Under the pieces are notes generated by a model, which ran no database searches, had not been told where the DNA came from, and saw only the letters and a list, made by a program, of their open reading frames with translations. This document shows, one piece after another, positions 8,877 through 20,940 of a stretch of 64,000 bases of DNA. The DNA is taken from assembly GCA_035651995.1 (NCBI GenBank), contig DASRER010000027.1, positions 1-64,000 on the forward strand, read 5' to 3'. A program made the position numbers and the translations under genes. The stretch is from Terriglobales bacterium. GTDB lineage: Bacteria; Acidobacteriota; Terriglobia; Terriglobales; Acidobacteriaceae. The stretch's first letter is position 1, and each line of letters opens with the position of its first letter.

Positions 8877-11345
8877 ATGCGAACCCTGATCGCGCGCTCC
8901 CTGTTCATCTGCCTGCTCGCCGCCCATCCGCTCCAAGGCCGGATTGAAGCCCAGAAGCGCCGCTCGCGCCCGTCCACCCAACCTGCGCTCCGCCCCATCA
9001 GTTCGCCGCGCTTTGCGCCGCTGGACGCCATCGTCAACGACGCCATCGCCACCCACCAGGTGCCGGGCGCGGTCGTCGTCATTGGACACAACGGCGCCGT
9101 CGTTTACCGCAAAGCCTTCGGCGACCGCGCCCTGGAGCCCAAGCGCGAGCCGATGACGCTCGACACGATCTTCGACATGGCGTCGCTGACCAAACCCATG
9201 GCCACCGCCATGTCCATCATGCGGCTGGTTGAGTTGGGACAGGTGCGGCTCAACGAGCCCTTCACGCGCTACATGCCCGAGTGCGCCAAGAATGGCAAAG
9301 AAGAGATCACCATCCGGCAGTTGCTCACGCACTACTCCGGCCTGCGCCCCGACTTCGACCTGGATCCGCCCTGGACCGGCTACGCCGCCGGCCTTAAGCT
9401 CGCCTGCGACGAGACGCCCGTGACGCCGCCGGGCTCGCGCTTCATCTACAGCGATACGAACTTCATCCTGCTGGGCGAGCTGGTCACGCGCGTGAGCAAG
9501 ATGCCGCTCAACCAGTACGCGGAGGCGCACATCTTCGCGCCGCTCGGCCTGAAGTACACGCGCTTCCTGCCGCCCGCCGCGTGGCTGCCGCACATCGCGC
9601 CCACGCAATACGAAGAAGGCGCCGCCGGGCCGATGCTGCGCGGCGTGGTGCACGATCCGCGCGCCCGCCGCATGGGCGGCGTGGCCGGACACGCCGGCCT
9701 GTTCTCCCGCGCCGACGACGTGGCGAAGTTCGCGCAGGCGGTCCTGGACCACAAAATCCTCTCGCCGCTGACCATCGAAAAAATGACGACGCCGCAGCAG
9801 CCCATCAATGCCACGTCGCTGCGCGGCCTGGGCTGGGACCTGGACACCTCGTTCTCCTCCAATCGCGGCGACCTGCTGCCCATCGGCTCGTTCGGACACA
9901 CCGGCTTCACCGGAACCTCGCTCTGGATCGACCCCACCACGAAGACCTACATCGCGATCCTCGCCAACGGCGTGCATCCCAGCGGACACGGCAGTGCCAT
10001 CGCGCTGCGCAATCGGGTGGCAACTGCGGTAGCGGCCGCGCTCGACCTTACGCCCTCGGAGAAAGAAAAGGTCCGCACCGCGGAAATCACGGGATACAAC
10101 GAGCTGCTGGCCGGCATGCGCCGCGTCAGCGCGCGCAACGGCAAAGTCCTGACCGGCATTGACGTGCTCGAGGCGACGAACTTCGCAGCGCTTAGGGGCC
10201 CGTCGCGCGATGGCTCAGGCGTGCGCAAGATCGGCCTCATCACCAACCAGACCGGCCTCGACGCCGAAGGCCGCCGCACGCTCGACGTGCTGGCGCGCGT
10301 TCCCGGCATCGAGCTGAAAGTCCTTTTCAGCCCCGAGCACGGCTTCGCCGGCCAGGTGGACACCACCAATGTCCCCGACGCGAAAGACGAAGCCAGCGGC
10401 ATCCCCATCTTCAGCACTTACGGCCCCGGCGGCTTCCGCAAGCCCGCGCCCGAACTGTTGCGCTCCCTCGACGCCATCGTCTACGACATTCAGGACGCCG
10501 GCGCGCGCTTCTACACCTATGAGACGACCGCCGCGTGGTTCTTGGAGCCGGCGCGGGATGCCGGCGTGGAGTTCATCGTTCTCGATCGGCCGAATCCCAT
10601 CACCGGGTCCTTCGTTCAGGGACCGATCTCCGATCCCGGCACGGAGAGCTTCGTGAACTGGCATCAATTGCCGGTGCGTCACGGGCTGACCATTGGCGAA
10701 GCGGTGCAGCTCTACAACGGCGAGCGCAAGATCGGCGCGAAGGTCACGGTGGTGCCGATGCGGGGCTGGTTCCGCGGAGACTGGTTCGATTCGACCTCGC
10801 TGCTCTGGGTGAATCCCTCCCCCAACCTGCGTTCCATGACCGCCGCCGCGCTGTACACCGGTGTCGCGCTCGTCGAGGGCACGAATGTCTCCGTAGGCCG
10901 CGGCACGGACACGCCGTTTGAAATTGTGGGCGCGCCCTGGATCACACCAAGACCGTCGCCGAATACATCATCCGCCGGCAGCAAACCGCGCGAGCTGGCG
11001 GCGTATCTGAACGATCGCTACATCAGCGGCGTGCGCTTCGTGCCGGTCACGTTCACGCCGGCGGCCGGCAGCAAGTTCGGTGGACAGCTCTGCGGCGGCG
11101 TCGGCATCCTGCTGCTGGACCGCACCACGCTCGACGCACCCCACCTCGGCATCGAAATCGCCTCGGCGCTGCATAAGCTCTATCCCGCCGATTTCGCGCT
11201 CGACAAGATGAAGGCGCTCGTGGCTAACGCGCGCGTCATGGACGCGCTCGCCAGGGGCGAAGACCCGCGCAGAATCGTGGACGATTGGCGGACCGACCTG
11301 GAGAATTTCGTGCAAATGCGTCAGAAGTACCTGATCTACAAGTAG
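8877..11345 (+). CDS. Two-domain exported protein: AmiE-like serine hydrolase fused to NamZ-type exo-muramidase (DUF1343)
   Basis: This 822-residue protein carries two enzymes usually encoded separately. After a signal peptide (residues 1-20), residues 45-385 are a beta-lactamase-fold serine hydrolase with S103-L-T-K106, Tyr-Ser-Asp in 'FIYSDTNFILLGE' and His-Thr-Gly in 'FGHTGFTGTS'. Residues about 430-815 are DUF1343, with 'IGLITNQTG', 'LFSPEHGFAG', 'YDIQDAGARFYTYE' and 'VLDRPNPITG'. This family includes NamZ (GH171), which releases terminal MurNAc from glycan ends. The fusion would trim peptide and MurNAc from the same chain end in the periplasm. It sits between a TonB receptor and another penicillin-recognising enzyme, and near murQ. 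Confidence 0.9.
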   Translation: MRTLIARSLFICLLAAHPLQGRIEAQKRRSRPSTQPALRPISSPRFAPLDAIVNDAIATHQVPGAVVVIGHNGAVVYRKAFGDRALEPKREPMTLDTIFDMASLTKPMATAMSIMRLVELGQVRLNEPFTRYMPECAKNGKEEITIRQLLTHYSGLRPDFDLDPPWTGYAAGLKLACDETPVTPPGSRFIYSDTNFILLGELVTRVSKMPLNQYAEAHIFAPLGLKYTRFLPPAAWLPHIAPTQYEEGAAGPMLRGVVHDPRARRMGGVAGHAGLFSRADDVAKFAQAVLDHKILSPLTIEKMTTPQQPINATSLRGLGWDLDTSFSSNRGDLLPIGSFGHTGFTGTSLWIDPTTKTYIAILANGVHPSGHGSAIALRNRVATAVAAALDLTPSEKEKVRTAEITGYNELLAGMRRVSARNGKVLTGIDVLEATNFAALRGPSRDGSGVRKIGLITNQTGLDAEGRRTLDVLARVPGIELKVLFSPEHGFAGQVDTTNVPDAKDEASGIPIFSTYGPGGFRKPAPELLRSLDAIVYDIQDAGARFYTYETTAAWFLEPARDAGVEFIVLDRPNPITGSFVQGPISDPGTESFVNWHQLPVRHGLTIGEAVQLYNGERKIGAKVTVVPMRGWFRGDWFDSTSLLWVNPSPNLRSMTAAALYTGVALVEGTNVSVGRGTDTPFEIVGAPWITPRPSPNTSSAGSKPRELAAYLNDRYISGVRFVPVTFTPAAGSKFGGQLCGGVGILLLDRTTLDAPHLGIEIASALHKLYPADFALDKMKALVANARVMDALARGEDPRRIVDDWRTDLENFVQMRQKYLIYK

Positions 11346-11366
11346 CGCTTGCCTGGAGGTGGGCAA

Positions 11367-12380
11367 ATGCACCTGCTGCAAACATCCCGCGCGCAGCGGG
11401 GATCCATGATGGCCATCAGCCTTATCAAGCGGGCGGTGCTCATCGTCGTACTCACCGCCACCGCCTTCGCCGCCGACCTGCAATCCCAGCTCGAGGCCCT
11501 CGTCCGCGCGCATCACGGGCAGGCGGCGATCTACGCACGCCACTTGAAAACCGGCGCCAGCGTCGCCGTGAATGCCGACACGCCCGTACCGACCGCCTCG
11601 GTCATCAAGCTGGCGATCATGGTCACCGCGTTCGACCTGGCGCATGCCGGCAAGCTCAGCCTCGAGGAAAAGCTTGCGTTGACCAAGGAAAACCAGGTCT
11701 CGGGCTCCGGCATCCTCGGCGCCCTCACGCCCGGCCTGCAGATCACCCTCGGCGACGCCATCGTGCTCATGATCCAGCTCAGCGACAACACCGCCACCAA
11801 CATGGTGATCGACCGCCTCAGCGTCGCCGCCGTGGACCAGAAGCTGACCGCCATGGGCGAAAAGAACACGTGGCTCTATAAGAAAGTCATGAAGCCGGCG
11901 GAAGGCCCCATGCCGTCTGATCAGCCAAAGTTTGGCCTGGGCAAGACGACCGCGCGCGAGATGGCCGACGTGATGGCGTCGATCGAGCGCTGCGATATTG
12001 GCGATGCGGCACTCTGCAAGCGCATGATCGAAATCCTCAAGGGCCAGCAGAACCGCGATGCCATCCCGCGCTACATCGAGTTCGCCGATACATCCGAGCG
12101 CCCCAGCATGATCGCCAACAAGACCGGATCGCTCGACGCCGTGCGCAACGACGTGGCGCTCGTCTACACCGCCGGCGGGCCGATCGTCATCTCCGCCTTC
12201 ACGTGGGACAACCAGGACCGCAGCTGGACGCCCGACAACCAGGGCGCGCTGCTCATCGGCCGCATGGCGCAGGCCATCCTGCAGGCTTGGGCGCCGGCCG
12301 CGGTGAAACCGTCAGCTGCCGGAAGCGCCTCAAATGCGGTCCCGGTCACCGCTGCCGCCCCGGGTACGCCCAAGAATTAG
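11367..12380 (+). CDS. Class A beta-lactamase-like exported serine hydrolase
   Basis: The protein has 337 residues from the ATG preceded by GGAGGT at 11355. It begins only 21 bp after the NamZ fusion, so the two are probably co-transcribed. A signal peptide ends about residue 36 ('ATAFAADLQ'). Motifs are S78-V-I-K81, Ser-Asp-Asn in 'IQLSDNTATNM', and Lys-Thr-Gly in 'IANKTGSLDAVRND'. The E-x-x-L-N omega-loop motif that supplies the deacylating Glu166 of true class A enzymes is not seen where expected. A D,D-peptidase or slow-turnover penicillin-binding role is therefore as likely as antibiotic hydrolysis. The C-terminal 40 residues are Ala/Pro-rich. Confidence 0.82.
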   Translation: MHLLQTSRAQRGSMMAISLIKRAVLIVVLTATAFAADLQSQLEALVRAHHGQAAIYARHLKTGASVAVNADTPVPTASVIKLAIMVTAFDLAHAGKLSLEEKLALTKENQVSGSGILGALTPGLQITLGDAIVLMIQLSDNTATNMVIDRLSVAAVDQKLTAMGEKNTWLYKKVMKPAEGPMPSDQPKFGLGKTTAREMADVMASIERCDIGDAALCKRMIEILKGQQNRDAIPRYIEFADTSERPSMIANKTGSLDAVRNDVALVYTAGGPIVISAFTWDNQDRSWTPDNQGALLIGRMAQAILQAWAPAAVKPSAAGSASNAVPVTAAAPGTPKN

Positions 12381-12486
12381 CGCAAGAAATCCGCGGGACA
12401 GCGATCTTCCAGCAGAAGGGAAGGCCCCGCTTGGGGCGCAGTCGCGAAGCAATGGATCGGAGATGGCGGCTGTGCGACGGGTGGGA

Positions 12487-12526
12487 AGCGGGAGGAGAGA
12501 AGCCCCGAACCTTTTCTCCTCCCGCT
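12487..12526. other. Strong intergenic hairpin
   Basis: A perfect 12-bp stem (AGCGGGAGGAGA pairing TCTCCTCCCGCT) lies between the beta-lactamase-like gene and the next gene. It has no T-tract on the right. It could be an imperfect terminator, a 3'-end stabiliser or part of the following leader. Confidence 0.4.
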
Positions 12527-12588
12527 GAGTTATGCTTTCCGAGTTCCGCGCCCCCGGCCGCGTTGTGTTCCACCCAGGAGGTCAGACT

Positions 12589-13326
12589 GTGCGCATCACG
12601 CCGATAGCCGTGCTCTTTGTCGCATCCGGACTTGCTGCTCAGGAGGCGCAGCCCACGCTGCGTGTCCGCGAAGGCGCTGCGCCGCCGAGCAGAGACGCGA
12701 CGACGTCCACCGCCTCGGCCTCCGCCGAGCGCCGTCTGATTACGGTGCCTGCTGGAACCAAAGTTCCGCTGGTGCTGAAGCACGGTATCTCGAGCAAGAA
12801 TTCGCGCGCCGGCAACCAGGTGTACGCCTCCACCAGCTTCCCCGTCGCGATCAACGACCACATCGCCATTCCATCGGGGACGTACGTGCATGGCGAGATC
12901 AGCGAAGTTCGCCGCCCCGGTCACGTGAAGGGCAAGGCTGAAATCCTCATCCACTTCACCACGCTCGTGTTCCCCAACGGCTACACGGTCTCGCTCCCGG
13001 GCGCCGTGGAAGGCGCGCCGCAAACCGAGACCGGCTCCGGCAGCGGACAAATCAAGGACCAGGAAGGGACCATCCAGGGCGAGGGCAACAAGGCGCAGAA
13101 GGTCGGCACCATCGCCAGCACCGCCGGAACCGGCGCAGTGATTGGCGGCGTGACCAACGGCGGCAAGGGCGCCGCCATCGGCGCCGGCATCGGCGGCGCT
13201 GCCGGCGCGCTCATTACCATGCTGTCGCGCGGCCCCGACCTCGTGCTGCCGCCCGGAACTTCACTGGAGATGGTCTTCCAGCGCAACGTCACCCTCGACG
13301 AAGCCAAGATGAAGCGCGCGGACTAA
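12589..13326 (+). CDS. Exported glycine-zipper protein with TrbI/VirB10-like beta segment
   Basis: This encodes 245 residues. GTG is chosen as start because AGGAG at 12576 is correctly placed and a short signal peptide follows ('ITPIAVLFVASGLAAQ'). Residues about 50-110 have the pattern of the VirB10/TrbI C-terminal fold: 'VPAGTKVPLVLKHGISSKNSRAG', 'IPSGTYVHGEI'. Residues about 165-215 are a glycine zipper ('GTGAVIGGVTNGGKGAAIG'), a likely membrane-inserting hairpin. The end returns to 'LPPGTSLEMVFQRNVTL'. No type IV secretion genes are nearby. The same architecture recurs at 14308-14997. Function is unknown; an envelope location is inferred. Confidence 0.75.
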   Translation: MRITPIAVLFVASGLAAQEAQPTLRVREGAAPPSRDATTSTASASAERRLITVPAGTKVPLVLKHGISSKNSRAGNQVYASTSFPVAINDHIAIPSGTYVHGEISEVRRPGHVKGKAEILIHFTTLVFPNGYTVSLPGAVEGAPQTETGSGSGQIKDQEGTIQGEGNKAQKVGTIASTAGTGAVIGGVTNGGKGAAIGAGIGGAAGALITMLSRGPDLVLPPGTSLEMVFQRNVTLDEAKMKRAD

Positions 13327-13330
13327 GAGA

Positions 13331-13443
13331 CCGTTTCAGGTTTCGAGTTTCCAGTTTCAGTTTCAAACAGCACGGCACGAGTCTCTCTCAGAGACATCTT
13401 GCCATGCGTTTTTGCTTTTGAGTTGAACTTGAAACTCGAAACC
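13331..13443. repeat. Fold-back heptad element, GTTTCRN arms
   Basis: The left arm (13333-13368) consists of GTTTCAG, GTTTCGA, GTTTCCA-type heptads. The right arm (13420-13443) carries the inverse (TTGAACT, TGAAACT, CGAAACC). About 50 bp lie between them, including GTCTCTCTCAGAGAC (13381-13395). The element fills the convergent spacer exactly. Confidence 0.7.
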
Positions 13444-13446
13444 GCC

Positions 13447-14175
13447 TTACTTCAACGCGAACATCGCATTCACGTGCGCGCCCACGGTGACCGTGTTGGG
13501 CGTGAACTGCTCGGTTGGCGCGGGTGCGACCGGGGCTGCGCCGGCCGCGGTCTGGATCCGCATTTGCATGGGCACGACGGGCCCGCGTTCGTAGGTGTCA
13601 ACCGACGCGTAGAGGACTTCGCCGAGCGTCCGTCCGCCGGCCTTCGCCACCGCCGCGGCTTCGCTGCGCGCGCGCTGGAAGGCGTCTTCCACCGCTTTCA
13701 CCTTCGCGGACTCGGTGTCCTGCAGCTCGTACCGCAGCGACTGGTTTTCCGTGACGTCGAGTGACGCCAGTTGCTCCACGATGCCGGCTACTTTGGTGAA
13801 GTCCTTCAGCCGCGCGCTCACGCTGCTGTTCACCCGATACGCCAGCAATTTGCGCTTCGCTGAGCGGTAGTCGTACACGGGCTGCAGCGCGAAGTAGCCG
13901 ATCTCGGCCTGCTTCGGATCGATGCCGTTGTTGCGCAGCAGGTCGCGCACCTGCTGCGCCGCGCGCGCCGCCCGGTCGTACGCCGCCTTCGCCGTTTCTT
14001 CCTGCGCGGCAATGTTGAACGAGACCACGGCCGTGTCCGGCGCGGCTTCGAATTTTCCGTCGGCCCCGACGAACACCGTGTTCGGCATCGCGGCAGGCGC
14101 CGGCCGCTCCTGCGCCGCGCTCAGCGTCGAAAGAAAACACACCACCAGCATCAGCTTGCCAATCTGCTTCATCAT
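13447..14175 (-). CDS. SIMPL (DUF541) domain exported protein
   Basis: The 242-residue protein has a signal peptide (residues 1-21, ending LSAAQ) and one SIMPL domain. Typical features are 'VFVGADGKFEAAPDTAVVSFNI', 'AKAAYDRAARAAQQVRDLLR', 'AYRVNSSVSARLKDFTKVAGIV', and the 'GPVVPMQM' loop near the end. Family members are periplasmic or outer-membrane oligomers linked to stress tolerance in several bacteria; their biochemical role is unclear. The gene sits between two paralogous glycine-zipper protein genes but on the opposite strand to the first. The second ATG (14172) is an equally good start. Confidence 0.85.
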   Translation of the reverse strand: MMKQIGKLMLVVCFLSTLSAAQERPAPAAMPNTVFVGADGKFEAAPDTAVVSFNIAAQEETAKAAYDRAARAAQQVRDLLRNNGIDPKQAEIGYFALQPVYDYRSAKRKLLAYRVNSSVSARLKDFTKVAGIVEQLASLDVTENQSLRYELQDTESAKVKAVEDAFQRARSEAAAVAKAGGRTLGEVLYASVDTYERGPVVPMQMRIQTAAGAAPVAPAPTEQFTPNTVTVGAHVNAMFALK

Positions 14176-14273
14176 CTTCCTCGCAATTCAGAAGGGAAGT
14201 GTACTGATCAGCATGTCTTGCGGCCAGTTGATCCGTCGAGATCGTTTTAGCACCCAGCCAGCAACTCCCGAAC

Positions 14274-14307
14274 GGCCACATGCCAAATGCTAACGGCCAA
14301 ATGGTGA
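14274..14307. repeat. Heptad array TGCCAAA/TGCTAAC/GGCCAAA
   Basis: Five in-register heptads end directly at the stop codon of the downstream minus-strand gene. The wording matches the arrays at 50494 and 57047. Confidence 0.6.
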
Positions 14308-14997
14308 TTACCCGCGCTGCGGGACCGTCAACTGCCGGTCCAGCCGTATCTCGATCTGCTGGCCCTTGTCGAGCCGCAGGTCGCGATCGGTCAGGATGCC
14401 CGCGCCGGTTCCCGCCGTCCCGCCAACCGCCGCGCCAATGGCCGCGCCCTTTCCGCCGCCCGCTACTGCGCCGGCCGTGGCGCCGATCGCCGCTCCGACC
14501 ACGGCCGACTCGAGCGCGCGCTTCTTGTCCACGCCGCGCCGCTCGATTTCGCCTTCAGGACCGGTTTCCTCTTTCACGCCGTGTTCGCCGGGTACGCCGG
14601 TGACCGTGGCGATCAGCGGAATCCAGCCGTGCCGGGTTTCGATCTGATCGAAGCTAAGCAGAATCCGGCCATGGAACCCTCGATCGATGGCGCTCACGTG
14701 GCCCTTGATCTTCTTGCCGCGCGGGATCAGCACGTCGCCGTTCGCCGGCGAGAGCAGGTCTTCCGCCAGCTTGGCCTGGAAGTGCTTGCCCTGCTGTAAC
14801 TTACGCGTGTCTAGTGTGTCATCGAGCCGGATGATGATCCTCGTCCCCTCCGGGACGACGTAAGGGCTGTTCTGGTAGGCCGGGCGATCATACGACCCAT
14901 TGTTGTATTGCGCCCAGGCGGGAGCCGCCTGCAATGCCAGCCCGATGGCCAACGCCGGCGAAAGAAGATAGATAGACCTGTGTCTGCGCTTGCTCAT
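14308..14997 (-). CDS. Exported glycine-zipper protein, paralogue of the 12589 product
   Basis: This encodes 229 residues from an ATG with GAGG and 6 nt spacing; a GTG 12 bp upstream is possible. A signal peptide ends AWAQ. The order of parts repeats that of the product at 12589: 'VPEGTRIIIRLDDTLDTRKLQQG', then 'LIPRGKKIKGHVSAI' (VirB10-like beta motif), a segment about the 'WIPLIATVTGVPG' strand, a glycine zipper ('GAAIGATAGAVAGGGKGAA'), and a final 'LDKGQQIEIRLDRQLTVP'. Sequence identity looks low outside the zipper. The start of the zipper is preceded by basic residues ('RGVDKKRAL'). Function is unknown; an envelope protein is inferred. Confidence 0.72.
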   Translation of the reverse strand: MSKRRHRSIYLLSPALAIGLALQAAPAWAQYNNGSYDRPAYQNSPYVVPEGTRIIIRLDDTLDTRKLQQGKHFQAKLAEDLLSPANGDVLIPRGKKIKGHVSAIDRGFHGRILLSFDQIETRHGWIPLIATVTGVPGEHGVKEETGPEGEIERRGVDKKRALESAVVGAAIGATAGAVAGGGKGAAIGAAVGGTAGTGAGILTDRDLRLDKGQQIEIRLDRQLTVPQRG

Positions 14998-15261
14998 AGC
15001 AAACCTCACTTGCCTGAAAAGCAGGGGTTGTAACGCGTTGGATGAGGCAGAGTGGCTGCAGGGCTGTACGGCTGACCGCGAAATCTCGCCACGCTCTGCG
15101 CCCGGGGGAACATGCTCGGTAACCTTTAGAATGCGACGAAGGTAACGGCTTGCGGCGCTATTCTGCTTTCAGCAGAGACTCTGAAACCTTAGAATAGGTC
15201 CAGGTGTCAAAGTAGTTGGGGCTGTGGAGATGGCCGCTGAAAACGGGTCCCGGAACGCACT

Positions 15262-15483
15262 ATGCGCAAGCTGTATCTGCCACTGACGGTGATCGGAATC
15301 GGCGGGCTCGGTCTGCTGTTCGCGACCGACGCCGGACGCCGCGGCCTGCGCCGCCTGCTCGTCGCCCTCGAACGCTCTCCCGAAGCTCTCGCCGACTTCA
15401 ACCAGTTCGCGCAAAACGAACTGGACCGCATCGAAGCCGCGCTGAAGAGCGTGGCCGAATCCCTCGAATCAGCACAGGGCTGA
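15262..15483 (+). CDS. Small membrane-anchored protein
   Basis: This is a 73-residue protein with an N-terminal hydrophobic segment ('LPLTVIGIGGLGLLFATDAG', residues 5-24), a basic turn (GRRGLRR) and an amphipathic acidic helix to the end ('LADFNQFAQNELDRIEAALK'). The ATG lacks a strong ribosome binding site. The composition is protein-like and the gene stands alone between a minus-strand gene and a repeat element. I do not recognise a family. Confidence 0.5.
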   Translation: MRKLYLPLTVIGIGGLGLLFATDAGRRGLRRLLVALERSPEALADFNQFAQNELDRIEAALKSVAESLESAQG

Positions 15484-15486
15484 AGC

Positions 15487-15682
15487 GAGTTTCCCGTTGT
15501 TCGTTTCCCGTTTCCCGCATTCCAACATCGTTTCCCGCTCCCAAACACCAAAGTTGTCATCCCGAGCGCAGCGAGGTACCTGCATATATCGGCTGGCGCC
15601 AGCAGGCAGGTCGCGTTTAGCACGGATGCCCGCACGCCGTGATTTTTTGGGAAATGGGAAGCGAACAACCGGAAACGGCGTC
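15487..15682. repeat. Fold-back heptad element with CATCCCGAGC core
   Basis: The left arm (15489-15537) has GTTTCCC, GTTGTTC, GTTTCCC heptads in register. The right arm (15649-15680) has the inverse GGGAAAT, GGGAAGC, GAACAAC, CGGAAAC. Between them lies TTGTCATCCCGAGC...AGCGAGG (15554-15576), which recurs near 55502. The right arm ends at the stop codon of the HD-GYP gene. This is the best composite example in the window. Confidence 0.75.
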
Positions 15683-16792
15683 TTACTCCGCCGCCACGCC
15701 GGCCGTCTTCTTCTGCGGCGGATACTGGAAGCGATAGATGTGGGAGTTGATTTCCTTCCGCAGGTCGTCCCAGATGCTCTCCGGCATCGAGGTGAAGACC
15801 TTGACGATCTGCGGATCGAACTGCCGGCCGGACCACTTCACGATCTCGTCGCGCGCCGCCGAAAAAGGCTGCGCCCGCCGATACGGGCGGTCGCTGGTGA
15901 TGGCATCCAGCGTGTCGGCGATGGCGAAAATCCGCGCCCCGAGCGGGATCTCCTCGCCGCGCAGCCCGCGGGGATAGCCCGAGCCGTCGTAGCACTCCTG
16001 GTGCGCATACACGATTTCCGATGCCTCGCCCAGGAACGGAATCTTGCGCAGCATCTGGTAACCGCGGTAGCAGTGCTCGCGCATGATCATCTTTTCTTCT
16101 TCGTTCAGCGCGCCCGGCTTGCGCAGGATGGCGTCGGGAATCGCCATCTTGCCGATGTCGTGCAAAAATGCCCCGCGCGCGATCACGCGAATGCGCTCCG
16201 CCGAAAGCCCCATGGCGCGCGCCATGGCGATGGTGAACGCGGTCACGCGCTTGGAGTGGCCTTCGGTTTCGGCGTCTTTCAAATCGAGCGCGTCGCCCAG
16301 CGCTTCCAGCGTGATGTCGTACGACCGCTCCAGGTCCACCATCGTGGCGCGCAATTGTTCGGTGCGCGCCGCCACCAGCGACTCCAGGTTCGACTGGTAG
16401 GCGCGGTTCTCCATGCGCAGGCGCCGGTTCTCCAGCGCGCGGCGCACGGTCGCGAGCAGTTGCTCGCGCTCGAACGGCTTGAGCAGGTAATCGTAGGCCC
16501 CGTTTCGGATCGCTCCCAGCGCGACGGAAATATCGTGCACCGCCGTCACCATGATCACCGGCATGTCAGGGAAGCGTTCCTTGGTGCGCTCCAGCAGGCC
16601 CAGGCCGTCGAGCTCGGCCATCATCAGGTCGGAGAGCATCAGCTCGAAATCCTGCCCTGAGTTAAGGATGCCCAGCGCTTCCACGCCCGACGAGGCAGGC
16701 GCGCACTCGTAACCGGCGCTGCTCAGCATGGAGGTAACGATCTCTCGGATGGACTCTTCGTCGTCAACCACAAGAATGCGTTCCGCGGGCAC
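15683..16792 (-). CDS. Response regulator with HD-GYP output domain
   Basis: The protein has 369 residues and a GTG start with GAGG upstream. Residues 1-120 are a receiver (acidic pair in 'VVDDEES', phosphoacceptor Asp in 'LMLSDLMMAELDG', Lys in 'YLLKPFE'). A short coiled linker follows. Residues about 175-345 are HD-GYP: 'HDIGKMAIPDAILRKPGALNEEE', then 'HQECYDGSGYPRGLRGEEIPLGARI'. HD-GYP proteins of this form degrade cyclic di-GMP. It is transcribed away from the hybrid histidine kinase, a probable partner across a 150-bp shared promoter region. The C-terminal tail ('PPQKKTAGVAAE') is disordered. Confidence 0.92.
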   Translation of the reverse strand: MPAERILVVDDEESIREIVTSMLSSAGYECAPASSGVEALGILNSGQDFELMLSDLMMAELDGLGLLERTKERFPDMPVIMVTAVHDISVALGAIRNGAYDYLLKPFEREQLLATVRRALENRRLRMENRAYQSNLESLVAARTEQLRATMVDLERSYDITLEALGDALDLKDAETEGHSKRVTAFTIAMARAMGLSAERIRVIARGAFLHDIGKMAIPDAILRKPGALNEEEKMIMREHCYRGYQMLRKIPFLGEASEIVYAHQECYDGSGYPRGLRGEEIPLGARIFAIADTLDAITSDRPYRRAQPFSAARDEIVKWSGRQFDPQIVKVFTSMPESIWDDLRKEINSHIYRFQYPPQKKTAGVAAE

Positions 16793-16942
16793 GTTTCCGG
16801 TCCTCTGGGTTACCTAGGGCTGCGGCATTTTGGCATGAGGCCTGAAACGATTCAATTGGCATGTATGCCTTAAGTAACGGGTTGGACCGTTTTACGCAAT
16901 CAGCCGCGCTGCCATTCCGTGCTATACCAGCGCAAGAAACCA

Positions 16943-20455
<3,513 letters not shown>

Positions 20456-20940
20456 CGCAGCCCGTTCGGAACTTGTTAGCTGCTGGTCTAACAGTGTGTA
20501 CCGCGGTGCCAACTCCCGGTATTCAGCTACCCTGGAATTTCACAGCCACCCAACGGCAAACGCTCTCGGCGAGAGATTTCTACCCGAATTTCTTCGGACG
20601 GGAACAGTGCAATTGGCCCTTCCTCGGGCGGGGCGTCTCAAGGCGGCGCGCGCCTACTGGCTTCTCAGTCCTAGCGATTTCATAAGGTTACGGGCCCTGC
20701 GCGCCTGCATATTCAGTGTGTAAATTCTGCTTGTCTCAGGGAATCGTCTATATGCGGCTGCCATTCTGGCCGTAACACGTGCCCTCCATCTCTTGACGTA
20801 CCAACGCCGTGCGGCCGGGCCGGCAGGCGCTCAGAAATGGCGGGCCAAGTGCTTGAGCAAGGGTTGCCAAGGCTTCCGCTACGGCGGGGTCGGCAGTTAC
20901 CAGAAGCGTTCCCCAGGGCTGAGCCCCACAGAGGTCACAC
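20456..20940. other. 485-bp spacer without a recognised gene
   Basis: This lies between the hybrid kinase and the sigma-factor gene. A small hairpin TGTTAG-N8-CTAACA occurs at 20474-20493. TTGACG at 20793 is a possible -35 without a convincing -10. The right end carries GAGG before the sigma-factor ATG. Short open frames exist but none looks like protein. A small RNA or long leader cannot be excluded. Confidence 0.4.

Noticed and set aside
11367-12380. Acquired antibiotic-resistance beta-lactamase
   Set aside because: Codon use matches the surroundings, no mobile element is nearby, and the class A deacylating motif is not seen.
12487-12526. Terminator for the beta-lactamase-like gene
   Set aside because: The stem is strong, but no T-tract follows on the plus strand. 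It is kept only as a hairpin.
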